Origin: Actinomycetes bacterium
GTDB lineage: Bacteria > Actinomycetota > Acidimicrobiia > Acidimicrobiales > Acidimicrobiaceae
DNA length: 5,423 nt
Reading direction: 5' to 3'
Assembly: GCA_021823385.1 (NCBI GenBank)
Contig: JAKAOC010000199.1
Span: 1-5,423, forward strand
Shown: positions 1 to 4,617 of the stretch, one piece after another
Layout: each line of letters starts with the position of its first letter
Numbering within the stretch: the stretch's first letter is position 1
Position numbers and translations under genes: made by a program
The notes under the pieces: model-generated
The model's input: only the letters and a program-made list of their open reading frames with translations
The model's database searches: none
Told to the model about the DNA's origin: nothing

Positions 1-19
1 GGCGCCTCGCACCGCGGCA

Positions 20-38
20 GACGAATATTCTATTGCCT
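20..38 (+). promoter_or_regulatory. Possible -10 promoter element of the first tRNA-Ser
   Basis: The AT-rich patch before the tRNA contains TATTCT at 26-31, which fits the TANNNT form of a bacterial -10 box. It would place transcription start a few bases before the mature tRNA at 42. A matching -35 box is not clear in the short sequence available upstream, so the call rests on position and local AT-richness only. Confidence 0.3.
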
Positions 39-41
39 TAC

Positions 42-126
42 GGAGGAGTGCGAGAGCGGCCGAATCGGCACGATTGGAAATCGTGTGTGGGGCAACCCAC
101 CGTGGGTTCAAATCCCACCTCCTCCG
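42..126 (+). tRNA. tRNA-Ser, anticodon GGA
   Basis: This is a class II tRNA with the long variable arm expected for serine. The acceptor stem pairs 42-48 (GGAGGAG) with 119-125 (CTCCTCC), and G126 is the discriminator base. The anticodon stem is 69-73 with 81-85, and the seven-base loop TTGGAAA puts the GGA anticodon at 76-78, reading UCC and UCU codons. The T stem is GTGGG/CCCAC (102-106, 114-118) around the loop TTCAAAT. The variable arm is a hairpin near 86-101. The 3' CCA is not encoded (CAA follows), so it must be added by the nucleotidyltransferase. tadA begins about 100 nt downstream and could be cotranscribed. Confidence 0.97.
98..119 (+). repeat. 22-bp exact direct repeat shared by the two tRNA-Ser genes, copy 1
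   Basis: The 3' part of the variable arm plus the complete T arm is identical between the two serine tRNAs, at 98-119 and 774-795. The first acceptor base after it differs (T120 versus C796), and identity then resumes. This reflects shared tRNA ancestry and function. The pair flanks tadA. Confidence 0.85.
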
Positions 127-150
127 CAACGCCGACGCCGGCAACTCCAA

Positions 151-192
151 GCCCTCGCTAGGGCAGCGGCCTGCGCTTCCTGAGGCGCGGGC
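151..192 (+). other. Two short hairpins in the tRNA-to-tadA leader
   Basis: The 100-nt interval between tRNA-Ser(GGA) and tadA contains two adjacent stem-loops. The first pairs 151-155 with 160-164 (GCCCT/AGGGC). The second pairs 169-176 with 185-192 (GCCTGCGC/GCGCGGGC, one G-U pair) around an 8-nt loop. Neither is followed by a T tract, so neither looks like a complete intrinsic terminator. They may shape tRNA 3' processing or the tadA 5' leader. No 4.5S RNA signature was found here. Confidence 0.35.
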
Positions 193-226
193 AGGTGAAG
201 CACTAGGACGGGAGCACTCGCTAAAC

Positions 227-703
227 ATGAAACGTGAACCGGGGCAACACGCCATCGATGCGGCGGCGATGCAGGCGGCGATCGACGAAGCCAAGGTGGC
301 CGCCACCCTGGGGGAAGTGCCGATCGGAGCCGTGGTCATCCGTGAGGGCGAGATAATCGCCCGGACGCACAACCTGCGCGAGACCACCAAGAATCCGCTG
401 GCGCATGCGGAAATCCTGGCGATCGGTGCTGCCGCTGAGAAGTTGGGGGCCTGGAGGCTCTCCGATTGCGACATCTATTGCACCTTGGAACCATGCCCGA
501 TGTGCGCGGGCGCGATAGTCGCAGCTCGGATGCGAGGCCTCTATTTCGGAGCCTACGACTCAAAGGCCGGTGCGGTTGCGTCCCTATACGGGATGCTCTC
601 TGACCCTCGCCTGAACCACGAAACCTCTTGGACGGGAGGAATCAGGGCGCAGGAGTGCGGGGAGTTGCTCTCCGGGTTCTTCGACTCGCTGCGAACTGAG
701 TAG
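227..703 (+). CDS. tadA: tRNA-specific adenosine deaminase TadA
   Basis: TadA converts adenosine 34 of tRNA-Arg(ACG) to inosine in the cytoplasm so that one tRNA reads CGU, CGC and CGA. The 158-residue product has the cytidine/deoxycytidylate deaminase-fold zinc site: His60-Ala-Glu62, with Glu62 as proton shuttle, and TLEPC-PMC with Cys90 and Cys93 as zinc ligands. The GEVPIGAVV stretch near residue 30 and the C-terminal LLSGFFDSLR are also typical of bacterial TadA, and the length is normal. The frame is open from 74, inside the upstream tRNA, so that start is rejected. ATG 227 has a GGGAG about 12 nt upstream; ATG 269, just before the conserved AIDEAK helix, is a possible shorter start. The gene sits between two serine tRNAs, a housekeeping context, although its known substrate is tRNA-Arg. 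Confidence 0.95.
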   Translation: MKREPGQHAIDAAAMQAAIDEAKVAATLGEVPIGAVVIREGEIIARTHNLRETTKNPLAHAEILAIGAAAEKLGAWRLSDCDIYCTLEPCPMCAGAIVAARMRGLYFGAYDSKAGAVASLYGMLSDPRLNHETSWTGGIRAQECGELLSGFFDSLRTE

Positions 704-713
704 TATGTCACCG
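680..713 (+). promoter_or_regulatory. Possible promoter of tRNA-Ser(CGA) overlapping the tadA stop
   Basis: TAGTAT at 701-706 fits a -10 box and would start transcription near 713, just before the tRNA at 718. Its first three bases are the tadA stop codon. A weak -35-like TTCGAC lies at 680-685, with shorter than ideal spacing. Read-through from tadA is an equally possible source of this tRNA. Confidence 0.3.
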
Positions 714-717
714 GACC

Positions 718-805
718 GGAGGGGTGCGAGAGTGGCCGAATCGGGCGGTCTCGAAAACCGTTGTGTCGCAAGGCACCGTGGGTTCAAATCCCACCCCCTC
801 CGCCA
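718..805 (+). tRNA. tRNA-Ser, anticodon CGA, with encoded CCA
   Basis: This is a class II serine tRNA. The acceptor stem pairs 718-724 (GGAGGGG) with 795-801 (CCCCTCC), G802 is the discriminator, and CCA at 803-805 is encoded, unlike the upstream tRNA-Ser. The anticodon stem is 745-749 with 757-761 (one G-U pair), and the loop CTCGAAA carries CGA at 752-754, which reads UCG. The T arm (778-794) is identical to that of the first tRNA-Ser. It begins 14 nt after the tadA stop and is followed 20 nt later by a strong intrinsic terminator. A minimal-length boundary without CCA would end at 802. Confidence 0.97.
774..795 (+). repeat. 22-bp exact direct repeat shared by the two tRNA-Ser genes, copy 2
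   Basis: This is the second copy of the T-arm repeat at 98-119. The two copies are 676 bp apart in the same orientation and bracket tadA. No further copy was seen elsewhere in the window, including the right end. Confidence 0.85.
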
Positions 806-824
806 TGGTTCCTAAACGGAACTG

Positions 825-885
825 AAGACGTCACACCGACCAAGGTGCTTAACGCAAACGCACCGTCGGTGTGACGTCTTTTTTT
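825..885 (+). terminator. Strong Rho-independent terminator after tRNA-Ser(CGA)
   Basis: A perfect 16-bp stem pairs 825-840 (AAGACGTCACACCGAC) with 865-880. It is interrupted on the inner side by a CAA bulge (841-843) and then extended by a 5-bp helix (GGTGC 844-848 with GCACC 860-864) closing an 11-nt loop. Seven T residues (879-885) follow immediately, giving a textbook U tract on the + strand. There is no A run on the other side, so termination should be one-directional and should end the tRNA-Ser / tadA / tRNA-Ser transcript. Confidence 0.93.
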
Positions 886-1236
886 AGCCGGCACCGGCGG
901 CGATGCCGCACCTCCTTCGCTCTCTGTCAGGCTTTGGCGGGACATCCACCGTCGCCACCATCGACCAGGGCGAGACGGGGGCATTGGACCAGGTCTCCTT
1001 GGGCACGAGCATGTCCCGCCTGATGAACAGGTGGGGCACCCGCTGATGGCCGAGAAAAATCCCCATTCCTCACCCGCTCAGTAAAGAGGTGCCACTCCGG
1101 CCGGAGACGTTGGTGTTGTCGGAGCCGACTCCCGACCGAAGGGCACTTCCATGAAATCAGCGAGGGAACGCATGGACATCCAATCCGCCTCCAAAGAGGC
1201 GGGAACTTTAGGTGGTGCAGCGTGCTCCGCGGCTTT
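886..1236. other. Intergenic stretch without a convincing gene
   Basis: These 351 nt separate the tRNA terminator from the end of the minus-strand cassette. Short open frames exist on both strands: a 47-codon + frame from ATG 903, a 29-codon + frame from ATG 1151, and a 60-codon minus frame from 1066. None has recognisable protein motifs. The minus frame has a stop codon 6 nt upstream of its ATG. Visible structure is limited to the 12-bp palindrome CTCCGGCCGGAG (1095-1106), an imperfect hairpin at 1118-1136 and a hairpin at 1184-1203. It could hold a decayed gene fragment, but no family could be assigned. Confidence 0.6.
1184..1203 (-). terminator. Hairpin downstream of the cupin gene, possible terminator
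   Basis: CCGCCTC (1185-1191) pairs perfectly with GAGGCGG (1196-1202) around a 4-nt loop, with an added G-U pair at 1184/1203. It lies 34 nt beyond the stop of the last cassette gene, where a terminator is expected. On the minus strand no U run follows (ATTGGATG), so it would have to work as a U-less or Rho-assisted terminator or as a 3' stabilising structure. Confidence 0.4.
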
Positions 1237-1653
1237 CTAATTCCCAGGTCTGTACTCGTTTGCTTGCCGGTACTCCTCGTCCGAGACCGGCTCCAGCCAG
1301 GTCGTCCCGTCGCCGGCTTCCGTGCCTTCGAGCATGGCGACATGACACATTGAGCAGGTCGCGGTGCCACCGTGCCAGTGTTCTTCGCCAGGCGGAGTCC
1401 AGACGGTGTCTCCAGCTCGCATCCGGATGGCTTCGCCGCCTCGAGTGACGACGATGCCGACGCCTTCCGTTACAACGAGAGTTTGCCCGACAGCGTGGGC
1501 GTGCCAGTTCGTTCGTGCACCAGGCGTGAACCGCACCAGGCTCGCGATGAGTCTTGACGGTTCAGTTTTTCTCTTCAAAGGGGTCACATAGACGTCGCCA
1601 GTGAAGTTGGTTGCCGGCGCTTTCATAGTGTCAGCGGGTGGTGTGAGCTCCAT
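1237..1653 (-). CDS. Small single-domain cupin, hydroxynitrile-lyase-like
   Basis: This is a 138-residue single cupin barrel. Cupin motif 1 is His51-Ala-His53-x3-Gln57, and motif 2 is GDTVWTPPGEEHWH with His92 as the fourth ligand. The H-x-H-x3-Q ... H set, plus the PGARTNWHAH, GQTLVVTEG and W-x-PPGEEHWHG segments, match what I recall of the manganese cupin hydroxynitrile lyase from Granulicella tundricola and its relatives. The real substrate is unknown; many such cupins are annotated only as cupin-domain proteins. ATG 1653 is chosen because AAGGAG (1659-1664) lies 5 nt upstream. The gene is last in the four-gene minus-strand operon, 44 nt after the dehydrogenase stop. It is probably cytoplasmic, as no signal peptide is seen. 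Cys100 and Cys103 (CSMC) are extra residues of unclear role. Confidence 0.9.
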   Translation of the reverse strand: MELTPPADTMKAPATNFTGDVYVTPLKRKTEPSRLIASLVRFTPGARTNWHAHAVGQTLVVTEGVGIVVTRGGEAIRMRAGDTVWTPPGEEHWHGGTATCSMCHVAMLEGTEAGDGTTWLEPVSDEEYRQANEYRPGN

Positions 1654-1658
1654 AAGTT

Positions 1659-1664
1659 CTCCTT
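1659..1664 (-). promoter_or_regulatory. Ribosome binding site of the cupin gene
   Basis: AAGGAG on the minus strand lies 5 nt upstream of ATG 1653. It fixes this start over the in-frame Met10 at 1626. Confidence 0.8.
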
Positions 1665-1697
1665 AGGGGATTTGTTGCTTGTCGAGGCTGTAGTCGC

Positions 1698-2720
1698 TCA
1701 GGGCTTCAGCATCACCTTTATGGCGGTTCGCTTGTCCATCGCCTGGTAGCCATTTGCCACCTCAGCGAGTGGCAGAGTCTGGTCAAAGACTCGACCCGGG
1801 TTGATCTGACCCCTCCAGATACGGTCGACGAGGTCCGGCAGGAAGCGGCGAACCGGCGCCGGACCACCCAGTAACTTCACGTGGGAGTAGAAGAGTTCCT
1901 GGCCGGGCAGTTGGACGTCGTGTGAGACGCCTACATATCCGACCGCACCCCCTGGCCGGGCCGACCGGATGGATTGGATCATTGATTCCTGAGTTCCGAC
2001 AGCCTCGACTACTGCATGAGCTCCAAGGCCGTGGGTCAGGTCCTTGACGGCTTGGACGCCTTCGTCGCCCCGTTCGGCCACAACGTCGGTTGCGCCGAAC
2101 TCCTTAGCCAGCTGTTGTCGTGATTCATGGCGGCTCATGGCGATGATGCGCTCGGCTCCGAGTTCCTTGGCAGCCAGGACCGCCATGAGACCAACGGCTC
2201 CATCGCCGATCACTGCCACGGTGTGACCCGCCCGAACATCGGCGGCTACCGCGCCGAACCAGCCCGTCCCGAGCACATCGGAGGCGGCCAGCAGACTCGG
2301 CACCATCTCGTCGCCGGGGAGATCGGGGGTGGCAACCAGCGTGCCATCGGCAAGGGGGACTCTGAGGTATTCGGCCTGGGCGCCTTCGGCCCCAACATAT
2401 TCCCTGTGGATGCACGAGGTCTGGAAGCCGGCCCGGCAGATTTCACAGGTGTTGTCGGAAGCGAAAAATGATCCGATGACGAACTGGCCGGGCTTGATCG
2501 TTCGTACGCCGTCGCCAACTTCTTGGACGACGCCGACGTACTCATGGCCCATCGGCGTCGGTCCAGCGACTTTGTTGATGCCGCGGTAATCCCACAGGTC
2601 GGAGCCGCAGACGCAAGTGGCGGTCATCTTGATGATGGCGTCGGTAGGTTTGATGATTTTGGGGTCGTCCCGCTGTTCGGAGCGGACGTCCCCGGGGGCA
2701 TAGAGGATGGTGCCTCGCAC
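1698..2720 (-). CDS. Zinc-dependent alcohol dehydrogenase (MDR family)
   Basis: This 340-residue medium-chain dehydrogenase oxidises an alcohol or reduces a carbonyl using a nicotinamide cofactor in the cytoplasm. Catalytic zinc ligands are Cys38 (CGSD), His59-Glu60 (GHE) and probably Asp148 (SDVLGTG), the Cys/His/Asp pattern of the Thermoanaerobacter ADH type. A structural-zinc lobe is partly present: Cys92, Cys95 and Cys103, with Asp89 where the first cysteine usually lies. The Rossmann motif is GDGAVG (172-177). Ser196-Arg197 ends the second strand without an acidic residue, which suggests NADP(H) preference. The start is GTG 2720, with AAAGGAGAG 8 nt upstream. The gene begins 17 nt after the stop of the carboxymuconolactone-decarboxylase-like gene, so the two are surely cotranscribed. 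The physiological substrate cannot be inferred. Confidence 0.93.
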   Translation of the reverse strand: MRGTILYAPGDVRSEQRDDPKIIKPTDAIIKMTATCVCGSDLWDYRGINKVAGPTPMGHEYVGVVQEVGDGVRTIKPGQFVIGSFFASDNTCEICRAGFQTSCIHREYVGAEGAQAEYLRVPLADGTLVATPDLPGDEMVPSLLAASDVLGTGWFGAVAADVRAGHTVAVIGDGAVGLMAVLAAKELGAERIIAMSRHESRQQLAKEFGATDVVAERGDEGVQAVKDLTHGLGAHAVVEAVGTQESMIQSIRSARPGGAVGYVGVSHDVQLPGQELFYSHVKLLGGPAPVRRFLPDLVDRIWRGQINPGRVFDQTLPLAEVANGYQAMDKRTAIKVMLKP

Positions 2721-2737
2721 GGCGATCTCTCCTTTCG

Positions 2738-3091
2738 TTACTTGGGTTGGTCGTCGGCGTCAGGGCCGAAGACCTGCTTGGCCACGCTCATGGCCGACAT
2801 GGCCTTGGGCCAGCCGGCATAGAAAGCCAGGTGGGTTATGGCTTCTATGAGTTCTTCCTGGCTCAGCCCGTTCTGCTTAGCAAGGCGCAGGTGGAAGGTG
2901 AGTTGCTCGGTGTTCCCCATGGCCGCCAACGCGGTGACCGTCACCAAACTGCGGTCCCGGGGCGATAGCTCCGGCCGCTTCCATACCTCGCCGAACAAGA
3001 CGTCGTCGGTGAAGTGGACCAGGCCCGGCGCGAAGTCACCAAACATTCTCTGCGCGCCCGAAGGCGCTCCATGGTTCGTAGTTTCAGGCAT
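2738..3091 (-). CDS. Carboxymuconolactone decarboxylase family protein
   Basis: This is a 117-residue all-helical protein of the CMD (PF02627-type) family. The core runs from about residue 36 to 108: ELSPRDRSLVTVTALAA, then QLTFHLRLAKQNG, then LIEAITHLAFYAGWPKAM. The family includes gamma-carboxymuconolactone decarboxylase of the protocatechuate pathway and the AhpD peroxidase partners. The CxxC of AhpD is absent here (no cysteine at all), which argues against a thiol peroxidase role. His67 and His87 lie in conserved helices. No other protocatechuate-pathway genes are nearby, so a true PcaC role is unlikely and the substrate is unknown. The start ATG 3091 overlaps the exporter stop by 8 nt and has AAAGGAG (3098-3104) 6 nt upstream, pointing to translational coupling. 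Confidence 0.92.
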   Translation of the reverse strand: MPETTNHGAPSGAQRMFGDFAPGLVHFTDDVLFGEVWKRPELSPRDRSLVTVTALAAMGNTEQLTFHLRLAKQNGLSQEELIEAITHLAFYAGWPKAMSAMSVAKQVFGPDADDQPK

Positions 3092-4556
3092 TGACTACTC
3101 CTTTCCTAATTGGTTGTTGGTCGTCGCCGCTTTTGGGTGCCCCTATGCCCAAACTGGCCGAGAAGGCGAGGATGAGTAAGGCGGCAGCGATGAATAGAGC
3201 TACCCGTTGGCCCTGGACGAAACTGGACCGGTCGGCTAGTAGCGCCCCGAAGATGGCGACCGCGAGCGCTCCACCGACCTGCCGGCCGCTGTTAAAGATT
3301 CCGCTGGCGGTCCCGGCTTCGGACGCCGGAGCCTCTCTCAGGAGGTGCGCCGTCGTCATCGGTATGACCAACGGGCCGCCAATGCCCACCAGGATCATAA
3401 GGACGGATAGCACCCAATCCGGTGTGGCTGGACTGACGACAAGTCCCATGAGAACCATTCCTAGCGTCATCGTCAAGAGGCCGCCACCAACAACGACGCG
3501 GGTGCCGAAGCGTTCAGCGAGGCGAGACGAAAACGGCGTCAACAGCAACCCAATGACGAACATGGGCAGGAACAGCACGCCGGTCCAGAGGGGCGAGACG
3601 CCTCGAAGCTGCTGGAAGTACAAGCTGAGCATGAAGGGCAGCCCGTAATAGCCGGCCATAAAGGCAAAACCGATGACCGAGGCAATCCTCACCGCAGGAA
3701 GCCGAACGAGGGCCGGTGGCAGCATCGGGCGGTTGACACGGCGCTCGGCTATCACCAATCCGACGATGCCGAATGTCGCGAGGGACAGCGAGGCAACGAC
3801 AGGCCACGAGCCGAGCCCCCATGCGCCGGCCTCGATCGCTCCGAACACCAATCCGCCCATGGCCGCCACGGCCAGCACCTGGCCAAGCCAATCGATCGGT
3901 GCGGGCCGTTCCGGTGAAGTCGGGGTCCCGGCCAAGAGAAGCAGGGCCACGGCGCCCACCGGGATGTTGACGAAGAAGATCAAGCGCCAGGTAACCAAGG
4001 TGAGCAACCCACCAAGTATCGGCGCCGACGAGGATGCGATGGCGCCACCCATCGCCCAGGTAGCCAGCGCATGGGCACGCCTTCCGTGGTTCGGATATGC
4101 CTGCCCGACCAGCGCCATCGACGAAGGCATCATCACCGCCGCCGCGCCTCCCTGTGCGAAGCGGGCGATGATCAGCATTGGCAACGATTGGGATATGCCG
4201 CAGATGGCCGAGGCGACAACGAAGACACTTAGGCCCATGCCGAAAGCCCGCTTTGCTCCGATCCTGTCGGACAGGGACCCAGCCGTCAGGAGCAGTGCGG
4301 CAAACATCAGCGTGTAGCCATCGACTACCCACTGCAAGCCGGTGATACCACCGCCCAGCTCACGTCGGATGGTTGGCAAGGCGACGTTCACCACGACTGC
4401 GTCGAAGGTCACAACGAAGAAGCCGAGCACCGCGACCACCAGAGTCGACGCGGGGCTGAAGTTGCGCGCAGTGTTGATCTTCGTCACCCGCGCCTTGCTG
4501 TCCTGCTGCCCTCCAGCTCCCACTGAGGCTCCGTATTCCGGATGGGCTCTATCCAC
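3084..4556 (-). CDS. MFS efflux transporter, DHA2 (EmrB/QacA) family
   Basis: This is a 490-residue inner-membrane proton-driven drug exporter of the 14-helix DHA2 type. The first helix ends in FDAVVVNVALP (51-61), with the membrane Asp52 typical of the group. Motif A, GSLSDRIGAKRAF (93-105), lies in the helix 2-3 loop. A motif-C-like antiporter signature, SSAPILGGLL (175-184), is in helix 5 with Ala replacing the usual Gly. WRLIFFVNIPVG (190-201) is typical of DHA2 proteins. The hydrophilic C-terminal tail is short. It is the first gene of the minus-strand operon and is divergent from the TetR regulator, so substrate-induced export is likely. The GTG 4556 start has no Shine-Dalgarno. GTG 4523, preceded by GGAG at 5 nt, or GTG 4487 are plausible shorter starts, all before the first membrane helix. 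Confidence 0.93.
   Translation of the reverse strand: MDRAHPEYGASVGAGGQQDSKARVTKINTARNFSPASTLVVAVLGFFVVTFDAVVVNVALPTIRRELGGGITGLQWVVDGYTLMFAALLLTAGSLSDRIGAKRAFGMGLSVFVVASAICGISQSLPMLIIARFAQGGAAAVMMPSSMALVGQAYPNHGRRAHALATWAMGGAIASSSAPILGGLLTLVTWRLIFFVNIPVGAVALLLLAGTPTSPERPAPIDWLGQVLAVAAMGGLVFGAIEAGAWGLGSWPVVASLSLATFGIVGLVIAERRVNRPMLPPALVRLPAVRIASVIGFAFMAGYYGLPFMLSLYFQQLRGVSPLWTGVLFLPMFVIGLLLTPFSSRLAERFGTRVVVGGGLLTMTLGMVLMGLVVSPATPDWVLSVLMILVGIGGPLVIPMTTAHLLREAPASEAGTASGIFNSGRQVGGALAVAIFGALLADRSSFVQGQRVALFIAAALLILAFSASLGIGAPKSGDDQQPIRKGVVNA
3098..3104 (-). promoter_or_regulatory. Ribosome binding site of the CMD-family gene inside the exporter gene
   Basis: AAAGGAG lies 6 nt before ATG 3091 and within the last codons of the exporter gene. 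Together with the 8-nt gene overlap it suggests coupled translation. Confidence 0.75.
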
Positions 4557-4566
4557 TTAGCTCAGT

Positions 4567-4608
4567 GTAGCAGCAAAGCGGATACTATCACTCCGCTTAA
4601 TGTGCTAC
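4567..4608. promoter_or_regulatory. Nested inverted repeat, candidate TetR operator
   Basis: The gap between the divergent exporter and regulator genes holds two concentric dyads. The inner arms are AAGCGGA (4576-4582) and TCCGCTT (4592-4598), separated by 9 nt. The outer arms are GTAGCA (4567-4572) and TGCTAC (4603-4608). Both pairs centre within half a base of 4587, with one extra base on the right side between the arms. Size, symmetry and location fit a TetR-family operator that would repress both directions, including autoregulation. The binding protein is inferred from gene proximity. Confidence 0.75.
4582..4588. promoter_or_regulatory. Overlapping divergent -10-like elements
   Basis: At the exact centre of the dyad, TACTAT (4583-4588) on the + strand and TAGTAT (4587-4582) on the minus strand both fit TANNNT. 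They would start transcription near 4595 for the regulator and near 4575 for the exporter operon. The matching -35 regions are poor, which suits weak or regulated promoters. Repressor bound at this dyad would cover both. Confidence 0.4.
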
Positions 4609-4617
4609 CATGCTGAC

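Noticed and set aside
74..226. N-terminal extension of TadA starting at ATG 74
   Set aside because: The start lies inside the mature tRNA-Ser(GGA), and the extra 51 residues have no TadA-like sequence; family length fits ATG 227 or 269.
127..226. 4.5S (SRP) RNA gene, often found near tadA and tRNA-Ser
   Set aside because: The conserved SRP Alu/S-domain core (GGAAG...AGCAG-type loops) was not found here or after the second tRNA; only two simple hairpins are present.
903..1046. 47-residue + strand frame and 29-residue frame from 1151
   Set aside because: Short, with no recognisable motif or clear ribosome binding site; not distinguishable from chance.
927..1370. 147-residue minus-strand open frame
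   Set aside because: It runs into the cupin gene in a different frame of the same strand, and its Arg/Pro/Ser-rich product is typical of a shadow frame in GC-rich DNA.
2738..3091. AhpD-type peroxidase partner
   Set aside because: The protein has no cysteine, so the catalytic CxxC of AhpD is absent.
3091..4317. Long + strand open frames antisense to the exporter gene
   Set aside because: They mirror the exporter codon pattern; the minus frame has clear MFS motifs and membrane helices.
4600..4617. ATG 4600 as the regulator start
   Set aside because: It would add six residues (MCYHAD) atypical for the family and begin inside the operator dyad; kept only as an alternative.
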